Origin: Candidatus Gastranaerophilales bacterium
GTDB taxonomy: Bacteria; Cyanobacteriota; Vampirovibrionia; Gastranaerophilales; Gastranaerophilaceae
Direction of reading: 5' to 3'
DNA length: 64,000 bases
Assembly: GCA_944325575.1 (NCBI GenBank)
Contig: CALVAR010000010.1
Location: forward strand, 1-64,000
Shown here: piece by piece, positions 53,386 through 61,851 of the stretch
How positions within the stretch are numbered: the first letter of the stretch is position 1
Layout: each line of letters starts with the position of its first letter
The notes under the pieces: model-generated
Databases searched by the model: none
Seen by the model: only the letters and a program-made list of their open reading frames with translations
Told to the model about the DNA's origin: nothing
Made by a program: the position numbers and the translations under genes

Positions 53386-54273
53386 ATGATAGATTTTAAA
53401 CTTTTTTTGGATCCGGTAATAATAGCTATTCTTGTGCTGTTTGCGGGAGTTGTTATTTATTACATTACAAAAGTAAAATATATAAATGCATCTTTGCTTT
53501 ATTTGACAGGTATTCTAAGTAATTTTAAAAAAGGGAATATTGCATACCGGTTCAAAGAGCTGGATGATTTATTTTCAAACAATCCTTTTATTTCAAGCTA
53601 TTGGATAGAGTTTAAAAACACTCTCGTATTTAATGAAGGTATACAGCTAAAAGGTGCCGGTATAGACAATTCCAGTATACAGTGTACTGTAGACTCCGGT
53701 TACTTTTTTAATGAAGAAACTCTTGTAAACAGCAAATTAAATTACAAGTTTATTTCGGCCGTACCTACGATATTGACCGGTCTCGGTCCTTTATTTACGT
53801 TTTTGCATATATCTTTGGCTTTTTCAAAAGTAAATTTTGCCACTCAGGAGGCCACTATTGCTTCTGTTTCATCACTGCTGGCTTCTATGAAAGTTGCTGC
53901 AATGATTTCGGTAGTTGCAGTGGGAACATCCATACTTTTTATAATTACGGAAAAATTCCTTTATAAAAATCTTTGTAAAACTCCGTTAGAAGCTTTTCAG
54001 CTTGAAATGAACAAGCTTTTTGACAGCATTACATCAGAAAAATTTCTTGTAGAACTTTTAAAAGAATCAAAACTGCAAAACAGCTCCCTTAACCAGACTT
54101 TTCAAACTCTTCCTATGCTGATGAAAACAGCTTTTGATAAAAGTTTGAAAGAAAGTCTTGTGCCGTATCTGGACAACCTTATATTTTCAGTGAATAAACT
54201 GCAGGAAAACCTTAAACAAAATAAATCAAAAGATATCTTAGATGACCTGTTTGGCAGCGACGACGAAGAGTAG
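53386..54273 (+). CDS. MotA/ExbB-type proton-channel protein, ZorA-like
   Basis: A 295-residue inner-membrane protein. Helices are predicted at 9-27, about 119-147 (LNYKFISAVPTILTGLGPLFTFL) and 168-192, in the MotA/TolQ/ExbB arrangement. The YFFNEETL...LNYKFISAVPTILTGLGPL stretch is the part that most resembles ZorA of Zorya phage defence. The C-terminus is short and helical; the long coiled tail of true ZorA is missing. It precedes the OmpA/MotB gene by 3 bases. No zorC, zorD or zorE is adjacent, so it may be a general ion-driven motor. Confidence 0.7.
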   Translation: MIDFKLFLDPVIIAILVLFAGVVIYYITKVKYINASLLYLTGILSNFKKGNIAYRFKELDDLFSNNPFISSYWIEFKNTLVFNEGIQLKGAGIDNSSIQCTVDSGYFFNEETLVNSKLNYKFISAVPTILTGLGPLFTFLHISLAFSKVNFATQEATIASVSSLLASMKVAAMISVVAVGTSILFIITEKFLYKNLCKTPLEAFQLEMNKLFDSITSEKFLVELLKESKLQNSSLNQTFQTLPMLMKTAFDKSLKESLVPYLDNLIFSVNKLQENLKQNKSKDILDDLFGSDDEE

Positions 54274-54276
54274 GAT

Positions 54277-54966
54277 ATGAAATATATTAAGTACAAAACA
54301 GATTCACAGGGCGAAGACAGCAATGTTTTCTGGGTTACGATGAGCGACCTTTTACTCGGGCTTGTTGTTGTATTTTTGGTTTTATTTGTTTTTGCTATTA
54401 CCGGTTTTACGCAAAACAAAGTAAACGAACAGGAAAAACAATACGAAGTAACTGAGAAAATAGCAGAAGAATTACAAAAGAATAATATAAAAGTTGATGT
54501 GGATAAATTTTCGGGAAGGATAAAAATCTCTGACTTAGAGCTTTTTGCACTGAACAGCTCTGAACTTTCCCCCAAGGGCAAAGCATATATGTCAAAATTT
54601 GTGCCCGTATATCTTAATACCATTATGAAAGATAAGAAAATAAGAGAAAATATCACGGGTATTATTATCGAAGGGCATACGGACTCACAAACCTTTGCGG
54701 GTGCAAAATCGGAAGAAGAAAAGTATTACAGAAATATGGATTTGAGCCTTAAAAGAGCCTCGGCGGTAGCACAGTATATAGTTTTTTCAAAATATTCAGG
54801 CAAAGAAGCATACCAGAAAGACCTGTTTAAACTTCTGTCAATAGAAGGTAAAGGTCCGTCAGAACCTGTGTTTGTAAACGGCAAAGAAGATTATGCAAAA
54901 AGCAGACGTGTAGAGCTGAAACTTATGTTTAAAGATCAGAGCATTCTGGATTCTTTAACAAAATAA
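54277..54966 (+). CDS. OmpA/MotB-type motor protein, ZorB-like
   Basis: A 229-residue protein with one helix (about 25-44) starting FWVTMSDLLLGLVV, where Asp24 takes the place of the ion-carrying Asp of MotB/ZorB. The OmpA-like peptidoglycan-binding domain (about 110-225) shows GIIIEGHTDSQTF, LSLKRASAVAQYI and KSRRVELKLMF. It partners with the ZorA-like protein, forming a wall-anchored stator-type complex in which ion flow drives rotation or force. It ends one base before the convergent prmA stop. Confidence 0.75.
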   Translation: MKYIKYKTDSQGEDSNVFWVTMSDLLLGLVVVFLVLFVFAITGFTQNKVNEQEKQYEVTEKIAEELQKNNIKVDVDKFSGRIKISDLELFALNSSELSPKGKAYMSKFVPVYLNTIMKDKKIRENITGIIIEGHTDSQTFAGAKSEEEKYYRNMDLSLKRASAVAQYIVFSKYSGKEAYQKDLFKLLSIEGKGPSEPVFVNGKEDYAKSRRVELKLMFKDQSILDSLTK

Positions 54967-55881
54967 TCAAGCTTTTTGTACAACAAGAGCAACCCACTGT
55001 TCCTGATTCATTGTTTCAACAAGTTTCAGATTATGTTTTTCAATTGCTTCAAGGACAACAGGTTTTTTCTCGTCCAATATACCGCTCAGGACCATATACC
55101 CAGACGGCTTCATTATATTTTTCAAGTCTCCCATAATCTCCGCAAGTACGTTGTGGAGTATATTTGCGCATACAAAATCATACTGTTCCGTAAGCATATC
55201 AGCAGTGGCATGCATAAAGTCTATTTTGTTAAATACACAGTTCATCTGTGCATTGTCTTTTGCAACATCAATCACAAGAGGGTCATTATCTATGGCAATT
55301 GCGTGTACCGCGCCGAACTTTATTGCCGTAATTGCAAGTATACCTGAGCCTGTGCCTATGTCAGCGACTTCGTCGCCCTTTTTAAGGTATTTTTCTATAG
55401 CCTGAATACAAAGCTGTGTAGTGGCATGTGTCCCCGTGCCAAAAGCAGAACCCGGATCCAGAGTAATCAGTATGTCATCTTTTTTTCTTTCACATTCTTC
55501 CCAGGAAGGACAGATTATAACGTGTTCCGATGCTTTTGTAGGTTTCCAGTGTTCCTTCCACTTTTGAGACCAGTCCTGATTTATTATTTTTTTAACAGAA
55601 ATTGTCCACTCGCCGAGTTCCTCGTCAGTAAAGCCTTCTTCTTTTAATTCTTCTTTAGCGGTTGTAAAAATTTTCTGGATTTCCGCAGGATTGCATTCAT
55701 TTTCTTCAAAAAGAACGTAGCCTTTTGCAATATTGTTGGTTGTTTCCACAAGTTCAAGATTTTTATATTTTTCTTCCGCCTGAACAACACCCTCGCACTC
55801 AAAACGTTCAAAAAATATTTCTGTTGCCAGTTCAATCGCACACGGGTTAATTTTTACGGAAACTTCAAAATAGTCTTTCAT
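54967..55881 (-). CDS. prmA: Ribosomal protein L11 methyltransferase
   Basis: A 304-residue SAM-dependent enzyme methylating L11. The start MKDYFEVSV at 55881 has CAGGAG upstream; a longer frame from 55941 would cover an inverted repeat. The C-terminal Rossmann domain carries LDPGSAFGTGTHATTQLC, VADIGTGSGILAITAIKFGA and CANILHNVLAEIM, diagnostic of PrmA. The N-terminal domain (1-110) binds L11. Length is normal. Confidence 0.94.
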   Translation of the reverse strand: MKDYFEVSVKINPCAIELATEIFFERFECEGVVQAEEKYKNLELVETTNNIAKGYVLFEENECNPAEIQKIFTTAKEELKEEGFTDEELGEWTISVKKIINQDWSQKWKEHWKPTKASEHVIICPSWEECERKKDDILITLDPGSAFGTGTHATTQLCIQAIEKYLKKGDEVADIGTGSGILAITAIKFGAVHAIAIDNDPLVIDVAKDNAQMNCVFNKIDFMHATADMLTEQYDFVCANILHNVLAEIMGDLKNIMKPSGYMVLSGILDEKKPVVLEAIEKHNLKLVETMNQEQWVALVVQKA

Positions 55882-55902
55882 TTTTTCTCCTGCAGGCCTG
55901 TA

Positions 55903-55990
55903 AGTATAAGCTGCTTTACTTAAGAGTGACTTAAAACCCAACCCCCTGCGGGAGGGTTTTTTGGAACGAATAAGTAAAACAGCTTATACT
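55903..55990. repeat. Inverted repeat enclosing a terminator, between accA and prmA
   Basis: AGTATAAGCTGCTTTACTTA (55903-55922) pairs with TAAGTAAAACAGCTTATACT (55971-55990), one mismatch. Within it AACCCCCTGCGGGAGGGTT with TTTTTT on the plus strand and TTGGGTTTT on the minus strand makes a terminator usable in both directions. Confidence 0.7.
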
Positions 55991-55998
55991 AAATTGTT

Positions 55999-56946
55999 TT
56001 AAGAATTGAATACACCCATTCTTCTGAATTTATTATATCTGTCGTCTTTTAGCTGCTGCGGTGTCATATTTTTGTATTCATCAAGAGCTTTTAAAATTTC
56101 TTTTTTCAGCTCATCGCCCATAGCTTCATAGTCATAATGCGCACCGCCAAGGGGCTCTTTTACAATTCCGTCAATAATATTGTATTTTAATAAATCGGGC
56201 CCTGTAATTTTGAGGGCTTCGGCAGCTTCTGCGGCTTTTGATGCATCACGCCACAGGATAGACGCACAACCTTCCGGTGAAATTACCGTATAATAAGCAT
56301 GCTCAAGCACAAGAACCTTATTTGCAACAGCAAGACCAAGAGCACCGCCTGAACAGCCTTCTCCTGTAATAACAGCTATTACGGGGACTTCAAGTTTTGC
56401 CATTTCCTTGAGGTTTACGGCAATAGCAATACCCTGACCGTGTTCTTCAGCTTTTATACCCGGATATGCACCGGGAGTATCAATCAAAGTCACAATCGGC
56501 AGACCGAATCTGTTTGCGTGTTCAAACAATCTGAGTGCTTTTCTGTAACCTTCCGGCTGGGGCATACCAAAATTGTATACAAGGTTTTCTTTTGTAGATT
56601 TACCCTTAACAGTACCTACTAGCATAACCGGTTTGTCGCCTATTTTTGCAATACCGCCGATTATGGCTCTGTCGTCCGTACCTTCTCTGTCACCGTGCAT
56701 TTCAATAAAATCAGATGTAATCAGATTTACATAGTCCAAAAAATTCGGACGGTTAGGGTGCCTTGCAATCTGTAACTTTTGCGAAGGTTTTAGATTTTCA
56801 TACAATTCTTTTTTGTATTCGTGAGACTGCTGTTCAAAGATTTCTATTTCTTTAGACAGATCCATGCCTGATTCTTCACTCATTTTTTTCAGTTCTTCTA
56901 TTTTTTCTTCTATTTTTGTTATAGGTTTTTCAAAATCCAGTTTCAT
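55999..56946 (-). CDS. accA: Acetyl-CoA carboxylase carboxyltransferase, alpha subunit
   Basis: A 315-residue subunit of the enzyme that makes malonyl-CoA for fatty-acid synthesis. The crotonase-like core shows HPNRPNFLDYVNLI, GDREGTDDRAIIGGIAKIG, PEGYRKALRLFEHANRFGLPIVTLIDTPGAYPGI and GEGCSGGALGLAVAN. Length is standard. It follows accD by 24 bases, a bacterial accDA unit. Confidence 0.96.
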   Translation of the reverse strand: MKLDFEKPITKIEEKIEELKKMSEESGMDLSKEIEIFEQQSHEYKKELYENLKPSQKLQIARHPNRPNFLDYVNLITSDFIEMHGDREGTDDRAIIGGIAKIGDKPVMLVGTVKGKSTKENLVYNFGMPQPEGYRKALRLFEHANRFGLPIVTLIDTPGAYPGIKAEEHGQGIAIAVNLKEMAKLEVPVIAVITGEGCSGGALGLAVANKVLVLEHAYYTVISPEGCASILWRDASKAAEAAEALKITGPDLLKYNIIDGIVKEPLGGAHYDYEAMGDELKKEILKALDEYKNMTPQQLKDDRYNKFRRMGVFNS

Positions 56947-56970
56947 ATCACCAATTATCCTAATAATATA

Positions 56971-57834
56971 TTAATGTTTGTGGAGTCTCAATATTTTTGC
57001 CAGAGTTTCTTTTAATTCGCTCCTTTTGCAAATCATATCAAGCTGTCCGTGTTTCATAAGGTATTCTGCAGTTTGGAAATCCGCAGGGAGTTTCTGCCTG
57101 ATTGTCTGCTCGATTACGCGTCTGCCGGCAAAGCCTATACGTGCACCCTGTTCTGCAATAATAATATCCCCTATTGTGCCGAAACTTGCAGTAACACCGC
57201 CGTATGTCGGGTCTGTAAGGATGTTTATGTAAAGAATTTTTTCATCATTCAGCTTTGCAACAGCACAGCTTGTTTTTGCCATTTGCATAAGAGAAAGAGC
57301 GCTTTCCTGCATCCTTGCACCGCCTGAAGCAGTAATGGTCACAACAGGGATTCTCTTTTCTATGGCAAGTTCCATGATTCTTGTAACTTTTTCACCGACA
57401 ACACTTCCCATAGAACCGCCCATATATTCAAAATCCATAATTGCACAGGCAATTTCTTCGCCGTCAACTTTTCCCGTACCTGTGACAACAGCATCATTTA
57501 GATTTGTTTTTTCTTTTGCTTTTTGTTGTCTGTCAGTATAAGCTTCCGTGTCAAAAAACTCCAGAGGGTCGGAAGGAGCAATGTTTTCAAAACATTCCTG
57601 AAAAGTACCTTCATCAAAAAGCTGGCGGATTCTTGTTCTTGCATTTATTCTAAAATGGTATCCGCACTGAGGGCACACCATCATGTGATGTTCGAGTTCT
57701 TTTCTTGGCAGCTGAGCGTTGCAGTTATAACACTTTACCCATAATTTGCCGACATAGTCATCGATTTTAGGGTCAATAGGACGCGCAGCGTGCTGTTCTT
57801 CTTTTCTGGTTTCAAACCAATCTTTTAATGTCAT
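56971..57834 (-). CDS. accD: Acetyl-CoA carboxylase carboxyltransferase, beta subunit
   Basis: A 287-residue subunit partnering AccA. The N-terminal zinc ribbon is complete, with Cys35, Cys38, Cys54 and Cys57 (CYNCNAQLPRKELEHHMMVCPQCG). GGSMGSVVGEKVTRIMELA, TASGGARMQESALSLMQM and GVTASFGTIGDIIIAEQGARIGFAGRRVIEQT are core motifs. No ribosome site of strength is evident. It heads the accDA transcript. Confidence 0.96.
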   Translation of the reverse strand: MTLKDWFETRKEEQHAARPIDPKIDDYVGKLWVKCYNCNAQLPRKELEHHMMVCPQCGYHFRINARTRIRQLFDEGTFQECFENIAPSDPLEFFDTEAYTDRQQKAKEKTNLNDAVVTGTGKVDGEEIACAIMDFEYMGGSMGSVVGEKVTRIMELAIEKRIPVVTITASGGARMQESALSLMQMAKTSCAVAKLNDEKILYINILTDPTYGGVTASFGTIGDIIIAEQGARIGFAGRRVIEQTIRQKLPADFQTAEYLMKHGQLDMICKRSELKETLAKILRLHKH

Positions 57835-57924
57835 TTATATTTATACCCCTTGTCAAAAATCTATTTTTTCTATTTTTTAACATTATACTACAAACCCTGA
57901 ATTAACATACTAATATACAAAAAA

Positions 57925-57945
57925 GTCCGTAATAATATTACGGAC
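57925..57945 (-). terminator. Terminator at a gene remnant
   Basis: GTCCGTAAT/ATTACGGAC (9-bp stem, 3-base loop), then TTTTTTG on the minus strand. It overlaps the stop of the fragment upstream, not accD. Confidence 0.7.
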
Positions 57946-58073
57946 CTAATGTTAACAAAAACACAATCTGAATATCACACCATTCAGGGTAATATTCTCT
58001 GTAGAATTGTTCCGCTTTGTTGTATGATTCATCAAATTTTTGTAACAACCGCACTTTGTCTTTAGTTTCTAGC
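57938..58073 (-). pseudogene. Possible 3' remnant of a lost gene
   Basis: A minus-strand frame of about 45 codons ends in TAA inside a good terminator stem and has protein-like composition (RLLQKFDESYNKAEQFYRE, then YYPEWCDIQIVFLLTLGP). It has no start codon; its 5' side runs into the GTTGGGCA repeat at 58085. This fits the end of a gene truncated by a repeat or deletion. It could be chance. Confidence 0.35.
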
Positions 58074-58084
58074 ACCGAAGCATC

Positions 58085-58108
58085 GTAGGTTGGGCATACC
58101 TGCCCAAC
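58085..58108 (-). repeat. GTTGGGCA hairpin repeat
   Basis: GTTGGGCAGGTATGCCCAAC followed by CTAC on the minus strand, same family as the copies at 14371, 14670, 14721 and 48045. Confidence 0.75.
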
Positions 58109-58137
58109 ACAATAACTAAAAATTTTATATAAAAAAA

Positions 58138-58156
58138 GAGCCCGTACAACGGGCTC
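58138..58156 (-). terminator. Terminator of the LptD-like gene
   Basis: GAGCCCGT/ACGGGCTC stem with 3-base loop, then TTTTTTT on the minus strand, 22 bases after the stop. Confidence 0.88.
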
Positions 58157-58178
58157 ACTATATACTAAAATGAAAATC

Positions 58179-60260
58179 TTACATTCCCGGAGGTCTAATC
58201 ATAGACGGAGTCAGCATTGTACCGCCGGGCATCATGTTAAAGCCGGGCATATAGTCCTGATAGTCTTTAACGGAACGATTCATCGGGTCTGATTCTTTTT
58301 GTTTTTTCTTAGCTTCAGCCGCTTTTTTGTTCTGAGCAGCTTCGTGTTTTCTTTCAGCTTTGTCGTGTTTTGCTATAGCCTGCGGGTCGTTTAGTATGAG
58401 CCTGTTAAATTCAACTTCGGAATTTTCAGCACCAACATTCATGCTTATACCCATAGCAGCATTTTGTCTGTATATATCATATCCGATTAAAAACTTCAAA
58501 TCATCAGGGCCTATTGCAAAATATACTCTGTTTTCCTGAAGCATTCTGTCATCCGGAGAATCATTTGATAAAACGACTGTAGCGGTATACATAAGTGTCA
58601 GGTATTTGCTGAGTCTTAGAGATTCACCAAGCACAACATTTGATTTACCATAAAAGTTTTTGTCAAAATAGAACGGAGAGTCACCTGCCTGACCGCCCTG
58701 AAAATAAGCGACATACTGCTGCCATGCTTTATACTGTGTGCGTAAATACGGACCGCCTCTGACAAGGCCCATTGTATCGCCCGTACCGTATACTGCAGCG
58801 TGTGTTTGTACATTTACGCCAAAATCAAGTGCAAACTTTGCTTCATTATTTGTGTATTTAAACAGGGATTTTGATGAAGAGGTCTGCCATGCAAATTTTG
58901 TTGTTGAAAAGGAAGTATCTCCCCAGTCTCTGTAAAGACCGCCGACAAATCTATTATTAAATTTAACCCCGAGATCTTCAATATCATAAGCTTTGTGATG
59001 AACCAATTGAGCACCGTATTCCGGCATTCTGCCGCCAAGGAAGTAGTTGCTCATGTATGTATTTATACCGTATTCCAAATGCAGGTCTTCTGTTATTTCC
59101 TGATCACCCTGAAGAACAAATTTGTCTTTCGAGCTTGACCAGCCAAACTCGGTTCTGTTTTTATCCGTTAAAAAACGACCCAGTGCACCCACACCGAATT
59201 CACTCTTGTATGTAACGGCAGGACCTATTTTTAAAGTTGATGCATTTGGTGTTTGCAAGACTATACCGGGTGAAATATATGCACCCAAGTTTCTCATAGA
59301 ACCGAGTTCAAGCATATTGGTTTCGATATAGCCCTGTTCTTTGTCAGTATAAAGTTTTATTTTTCCTGCCGATGCAAGCTTTGTATCTTTAATATACATA
59401 TCGGCATTTTTTAAAGTTGCGATATCTCTGTCTTTGTAGCTGTCGATTGTGATTGTTTTTGCCTTAAGCTTCCACTTGTTGTCATATTTTTCTTTAAAAT
59501 AAAAATTTTGAGGAATTGCGTCTTCCATCATTGGATTATCAAAACCCATAATCGGTCTTGAGGTAAATTTGTATGTAACCTTGTCGTTAAAGGTAACAAT
59601 GCCGTCCATCGCTTCTGTTTTTGCATCACTTACCTGTACATTTTTTGCTCTGATTTTAATTGCCACATGATTCAACACAGGATGAGTCATCATGGCATTG
59701 TCTTCGTTTAAATCAACCTGAATATAGTCACCGTTGACCCTTTGACCTTCTTTTATAAGGACAACATTGCCGTAACCTTTTATAAAATTTGTGTCATGGT
59801 TAAAAATAATTCTGTCAGCCAGAAGAGTGGAATTTTCTTCCGGAAAAGTTACTTTAGCGTTGCCAACTGCTTCAAACTCGTGACGTTCTGGGAAATACTC
59901 TATAGTTTCGCTGTCGACAAGAACATCTGTAGTCGGACCTTCCTGTGCGGCATCAGTCTCTTTGCCGGATTGTTTTTCTTTTTCCGCTCTTGTAAAAAAC
60001 TTCTTTGTTTTTTCAGGCTTTTTCTCTGCTTTTGTTTCTTTATCAGACCCGTCTTTTACTGCAGCATTGTCATCCTGTTTTGTATCGTTTTTATCGGAAA
60101 TTTCTTTTTCTTTATCGGTGTTATCATTGTCTTTGTTGTTTATGACTGCATCTTCAAGACTTGTATTTTGCGGGACATCAAGAGTTTCTGCCGCATAAAC
60201 ACCCATGCCTGCCGTCAGTGATAAAATTAAAATTAATGCTGTTATAATTTTCTTTTTCAC
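58179..60260 (-). CDS. LptD/OstA-like outer-membrane assembly protein
   Basis: A 693-residue exported protein. A Sec signal (1-23, cut near VYA-AE) is followed by an acidic/lysine-rich linker (about 30-105) and an OstA-like domain (about 112-250: VDSETIEYFPERHEFEAVGNAKVTF, DRIIFNHDTNFIKGYGNV). Beta strands typical of a barrel fill 300-620. The end is unusual: a lysine/alanine-rich stretch (KHDKAERKHEAAQNKKAAEAK) and a Met/Pro/Gly tail, not the usual aromatic final residue. Barrel proteins of this family insert LPS-like lipids in the outer membrane. Cyanobacterial homologues have the same short OstA part. Confidence 0.75.
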   Translation of the reverse strand: MKKKIITALILILSLTAGMGVYAAETLDVPQNTSLEDAVINNKDNDNTDKEKEISDKNDTKQDDNAAVKDGSDKETKAEKKPEKTKKFFTRAEKEKQSGKETDAAQEGPTTDVLVDSETIEYFPERHEFEAVGNAKVTFPEENSTLLADRIIFNHDTNFIKGYGNVVLIKEGQRVNGDYIQVDLNEDNAMMTHPVLNHVAIKIRAKNVQVSDAKTEAMDGIVTFNDKVTYKFTSRPIMGFDNPMMEDAIPQNFYFKEKYDNKWKLKAKTITIDSYKDRDIATLKNADMYIKDTKLASAGKIKLYTDKEQGYIETNMLELGSMRNLGAYISPGIVLQTPNASTLKIGPAVTYKSEFGVGALGRFLTDKNRTEFGWSSSKDKFVLQGDQEITEDLHLEYGINTYMSNYFLGGRMPEYGAQLVHHKAYDIEDLGVKFNNRFVGGLYRDWGDTSFSTTKFAWQTSSSKSLFKYTNNEAKFALDFGVNVQTHAAVYGTGDTMGLVRGGPYLRTQYKAWQQYVAYFQGGQAGDSPFYFDKNFYGKSNVVLGESLRLSKYLTLMYTATVVLSNDSPDDRMLQENRVYFAIGPDDLKFLIGYDIYRQNAAMGISMNVGAENSEVEFNRLILNDPQAIAKHDKAERKHEAAQNKKAAEAKKKQKESDPMNRSVKDYQDYMPGFNMMPGGTMLTPSMIRPPGM

Positions 60261-60279
60261 AAAGATGCCTTTTTATTAA

Positions 60280-61422
60280 TTAAATGTAATTTAACGGATT
60301 TTGAGGTTTTCCGTTTACCCTTACTTCAAAGTGGCAGTGAGGCCCCGTACTGTAGCCCGTGGAGCCCTCGTAACCTATAACCTGTCCTTTCAGAACATTT
60401 TGACCCGGGCTTACAATATAGCCGGACATATGCGCATAAAGGGTGGTAATAGACTTACCATTTATTATACCATGGTCTATGATAACAACTTTGCCGTAAC
60501 CGCCGTACCAGCCTGAGTACAAGACTTTGCCGGAATTTGACGCTCTGATTTTCCCTCCGTTTATACCTCCTATATCAATACCGGAGTGGAATATAGTTCT
60601 TTTAAAAATAGGATGGGTTCTGTATCCGAAAGGAGATGTAATAGGTCCGGCGATAGGTTTCATAAATCCTGAAACGACCTTTACAGTAGAACCTTTGGTA
60701 TTTTTATTAATCATACGACCGAGGGCTTCGGATTGTTTTGCGAGTTCTCTTTCGGCCTTTTCATAATACGCTCTGTCCGTTCTGTATTTTTGGATGGAAA
60801 CTTCGTTTTTGCTTATTGCGCCTTGAATATACTGCTGCTGGGCATTTATATTTTTTATCGAATATGCAATTATTGTTTTTTGCTGTTCTATTTGATTGCG
60901 CAAAAGGGCAATTCTTCTTGATTTTTCTTTGAGAAATGCCATTTTCTTTTTATCTTTTTTAGTCAGTATATTTTGGTAATATATTCTGTCCAAAAAAGTA
61001 TTTATGTCAGTAGTTGCCAGCAATAACTGAAACATACCTTTTCTCTGTTTTTTAAAAATTTGTCTGATTCTGTTTTTTGCCTGAAATTCGGTTGCAGAAA
61101 ACTCGGAAAGCGTATCATTCAGGTTTTTTTCAGCTTCTGCAAGCTGAGTTTCCGCAGACTGGTATTGTTTTTTTGAAGTATTCAGATTTTTTGTCGCATT
61201 TTCCAGTTTTTGCTGGTTGCGATAAAGTTTGTTTGTTTCAATAGACTCGAGTCTTTTCAGCCTAAGAACTTTTGCATGCGTTTCTTTTCTCTTTTTTTCA
61301 ATGTGGTTTTGTGTACAAAACGCCTCTTGTGAAAAAGAAAAGATTAAAATAAATATAAAAAAAGCTTTTATTATATTTATGCCAAAGCTTTTATATGTAA
61401 AAACGCTTGCTGTATGCGGCAT
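60280..61422 (-). CDS. Murein hydrolase or activator, coiled coil plus M23 peptidase (EnvC/NlpD-like)
   Basis: A 380-residue exported protein. Signal peptide about 1-36 (AFFIFILIFSFSQEAFC). Residues 40-250 are a long coiled coil as in EnvC. The LytM/M23 domain follows with metal ligands His279 and Asp283 (HSGIDIGG) and His364 in PHCHFEV, with His362 before it; all are present, so it may be an active endopeptidase rather than a mere activator. EnvC-type proteins trigger septal wall splitting. It is 20 bases upstream of the LptD-like gene on the same strand, so probably co-transcribed. Confidence 0.85.
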   Translation of the reverse strand: MPHTASVFTYKSFGINIIKAFFIFILIFSFSQEAFCTQNHIEKKRKETHAKVLRLKRLESIETNKLYRNQQKLENATKNLNTSKKQYQSAETQLAEAEKNLNDTLSEFSATEFQAKNRIRQIFKKQRKGMFQLLLATTDINTFLDRIYYQNILTKKDKKKMAFLKEKSRRIALLRNQIEQQKTIIAYSIKNINAQQQYIQGAISKNEVSIQKYRTDRAYYEKAERELAKQSEALGRMINKNTKGSTVKVVSGFMKPIAGPITSPFGYRTHPIFKRTIFHSGIDIGGINGGKIRASNSGKVLYSGWYGGYGKVVIIDHGIINGKSITTLYAHMSGYIVSPGQNVLKGQVIGYEGSTGYSTGPHCHFEVRVNGKPQNPLNYI

Positions 61423-61489
61423 TTATTTTATCCCGACTCCCGATTGCCTGTTTGGCAGGGTAAACAACTATCCTTTTATCTACCGGTTT

Positions 61490-61594
61490 TTATTTTGCTA
61501 TGAATGCAATTAATATCGGTGCAAACATAAACAATAAAAATGATACGGCAATTAATCCTACTATAATTTTTTGATTTTTTCTGAAAAATTCCAT
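61490..61594 (-). CDS. Predicted small membrane protein
   Basis: A 34-residue frame, MEFFRKNQKIIVGLIAV..., with a single hydrophobic helix (about 10-32) after a basic N-terminus, ending IAFIAK. It lies 68 bases before the M23 gene on the same strand. The layout of basic end, one helix and lysine resembles small membrane proteins, but the ribosome site (GGA 11 bases upstream) is weak. An earlier start at 61600 is possible. Existence is uncertain. Confidence 0.4.
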   Translation of the reverse strand: MEFFRKNQKIIVGLIAVSFLLFMFAPILIAFIAK

Positions 61595-61658
61595 TAACAT
61601 TAATCCACAAGTCTTTACTTAATAATTATTTTACATGCAAAAAATTTCTTTTACAAGA

Positions 61659-61832
61659 TGTCTGAGGCGGCCTCGCTTGTAGAAGTGGTGCACGGAGTGC
61701 GAGTGACGCCAAGTCTAGCATTTTACGGAAGTGACCCCATGCACTTGTTGCCTGTGCTGGACTTGCTGATAAAAACGGACTTGTTTATTGCACAGGTTCA
61801 TCAAGTAGTCGGAGTCAGTTGACAATATGAAA
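61659..61832 (-). repeat. Interspersed hairpin element, copy G (plain form)
   Basis: Minus-strand copy, TGTCTGAGG at 61659 and GACAATATGAAA ending at 61832; nearly identical to copies C and F. It lies between the YhcH gene and the predicted small membrane protein. Confidence 0.9.
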
Positions 61833-61851
61833 TATTTCACGGACAGGAAAA

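Noticed and set aside
53386-54966. Complete Zorya defence system
   Set aside because: Only A- and B-like parts are present; the next gene is prmA on the other strand.
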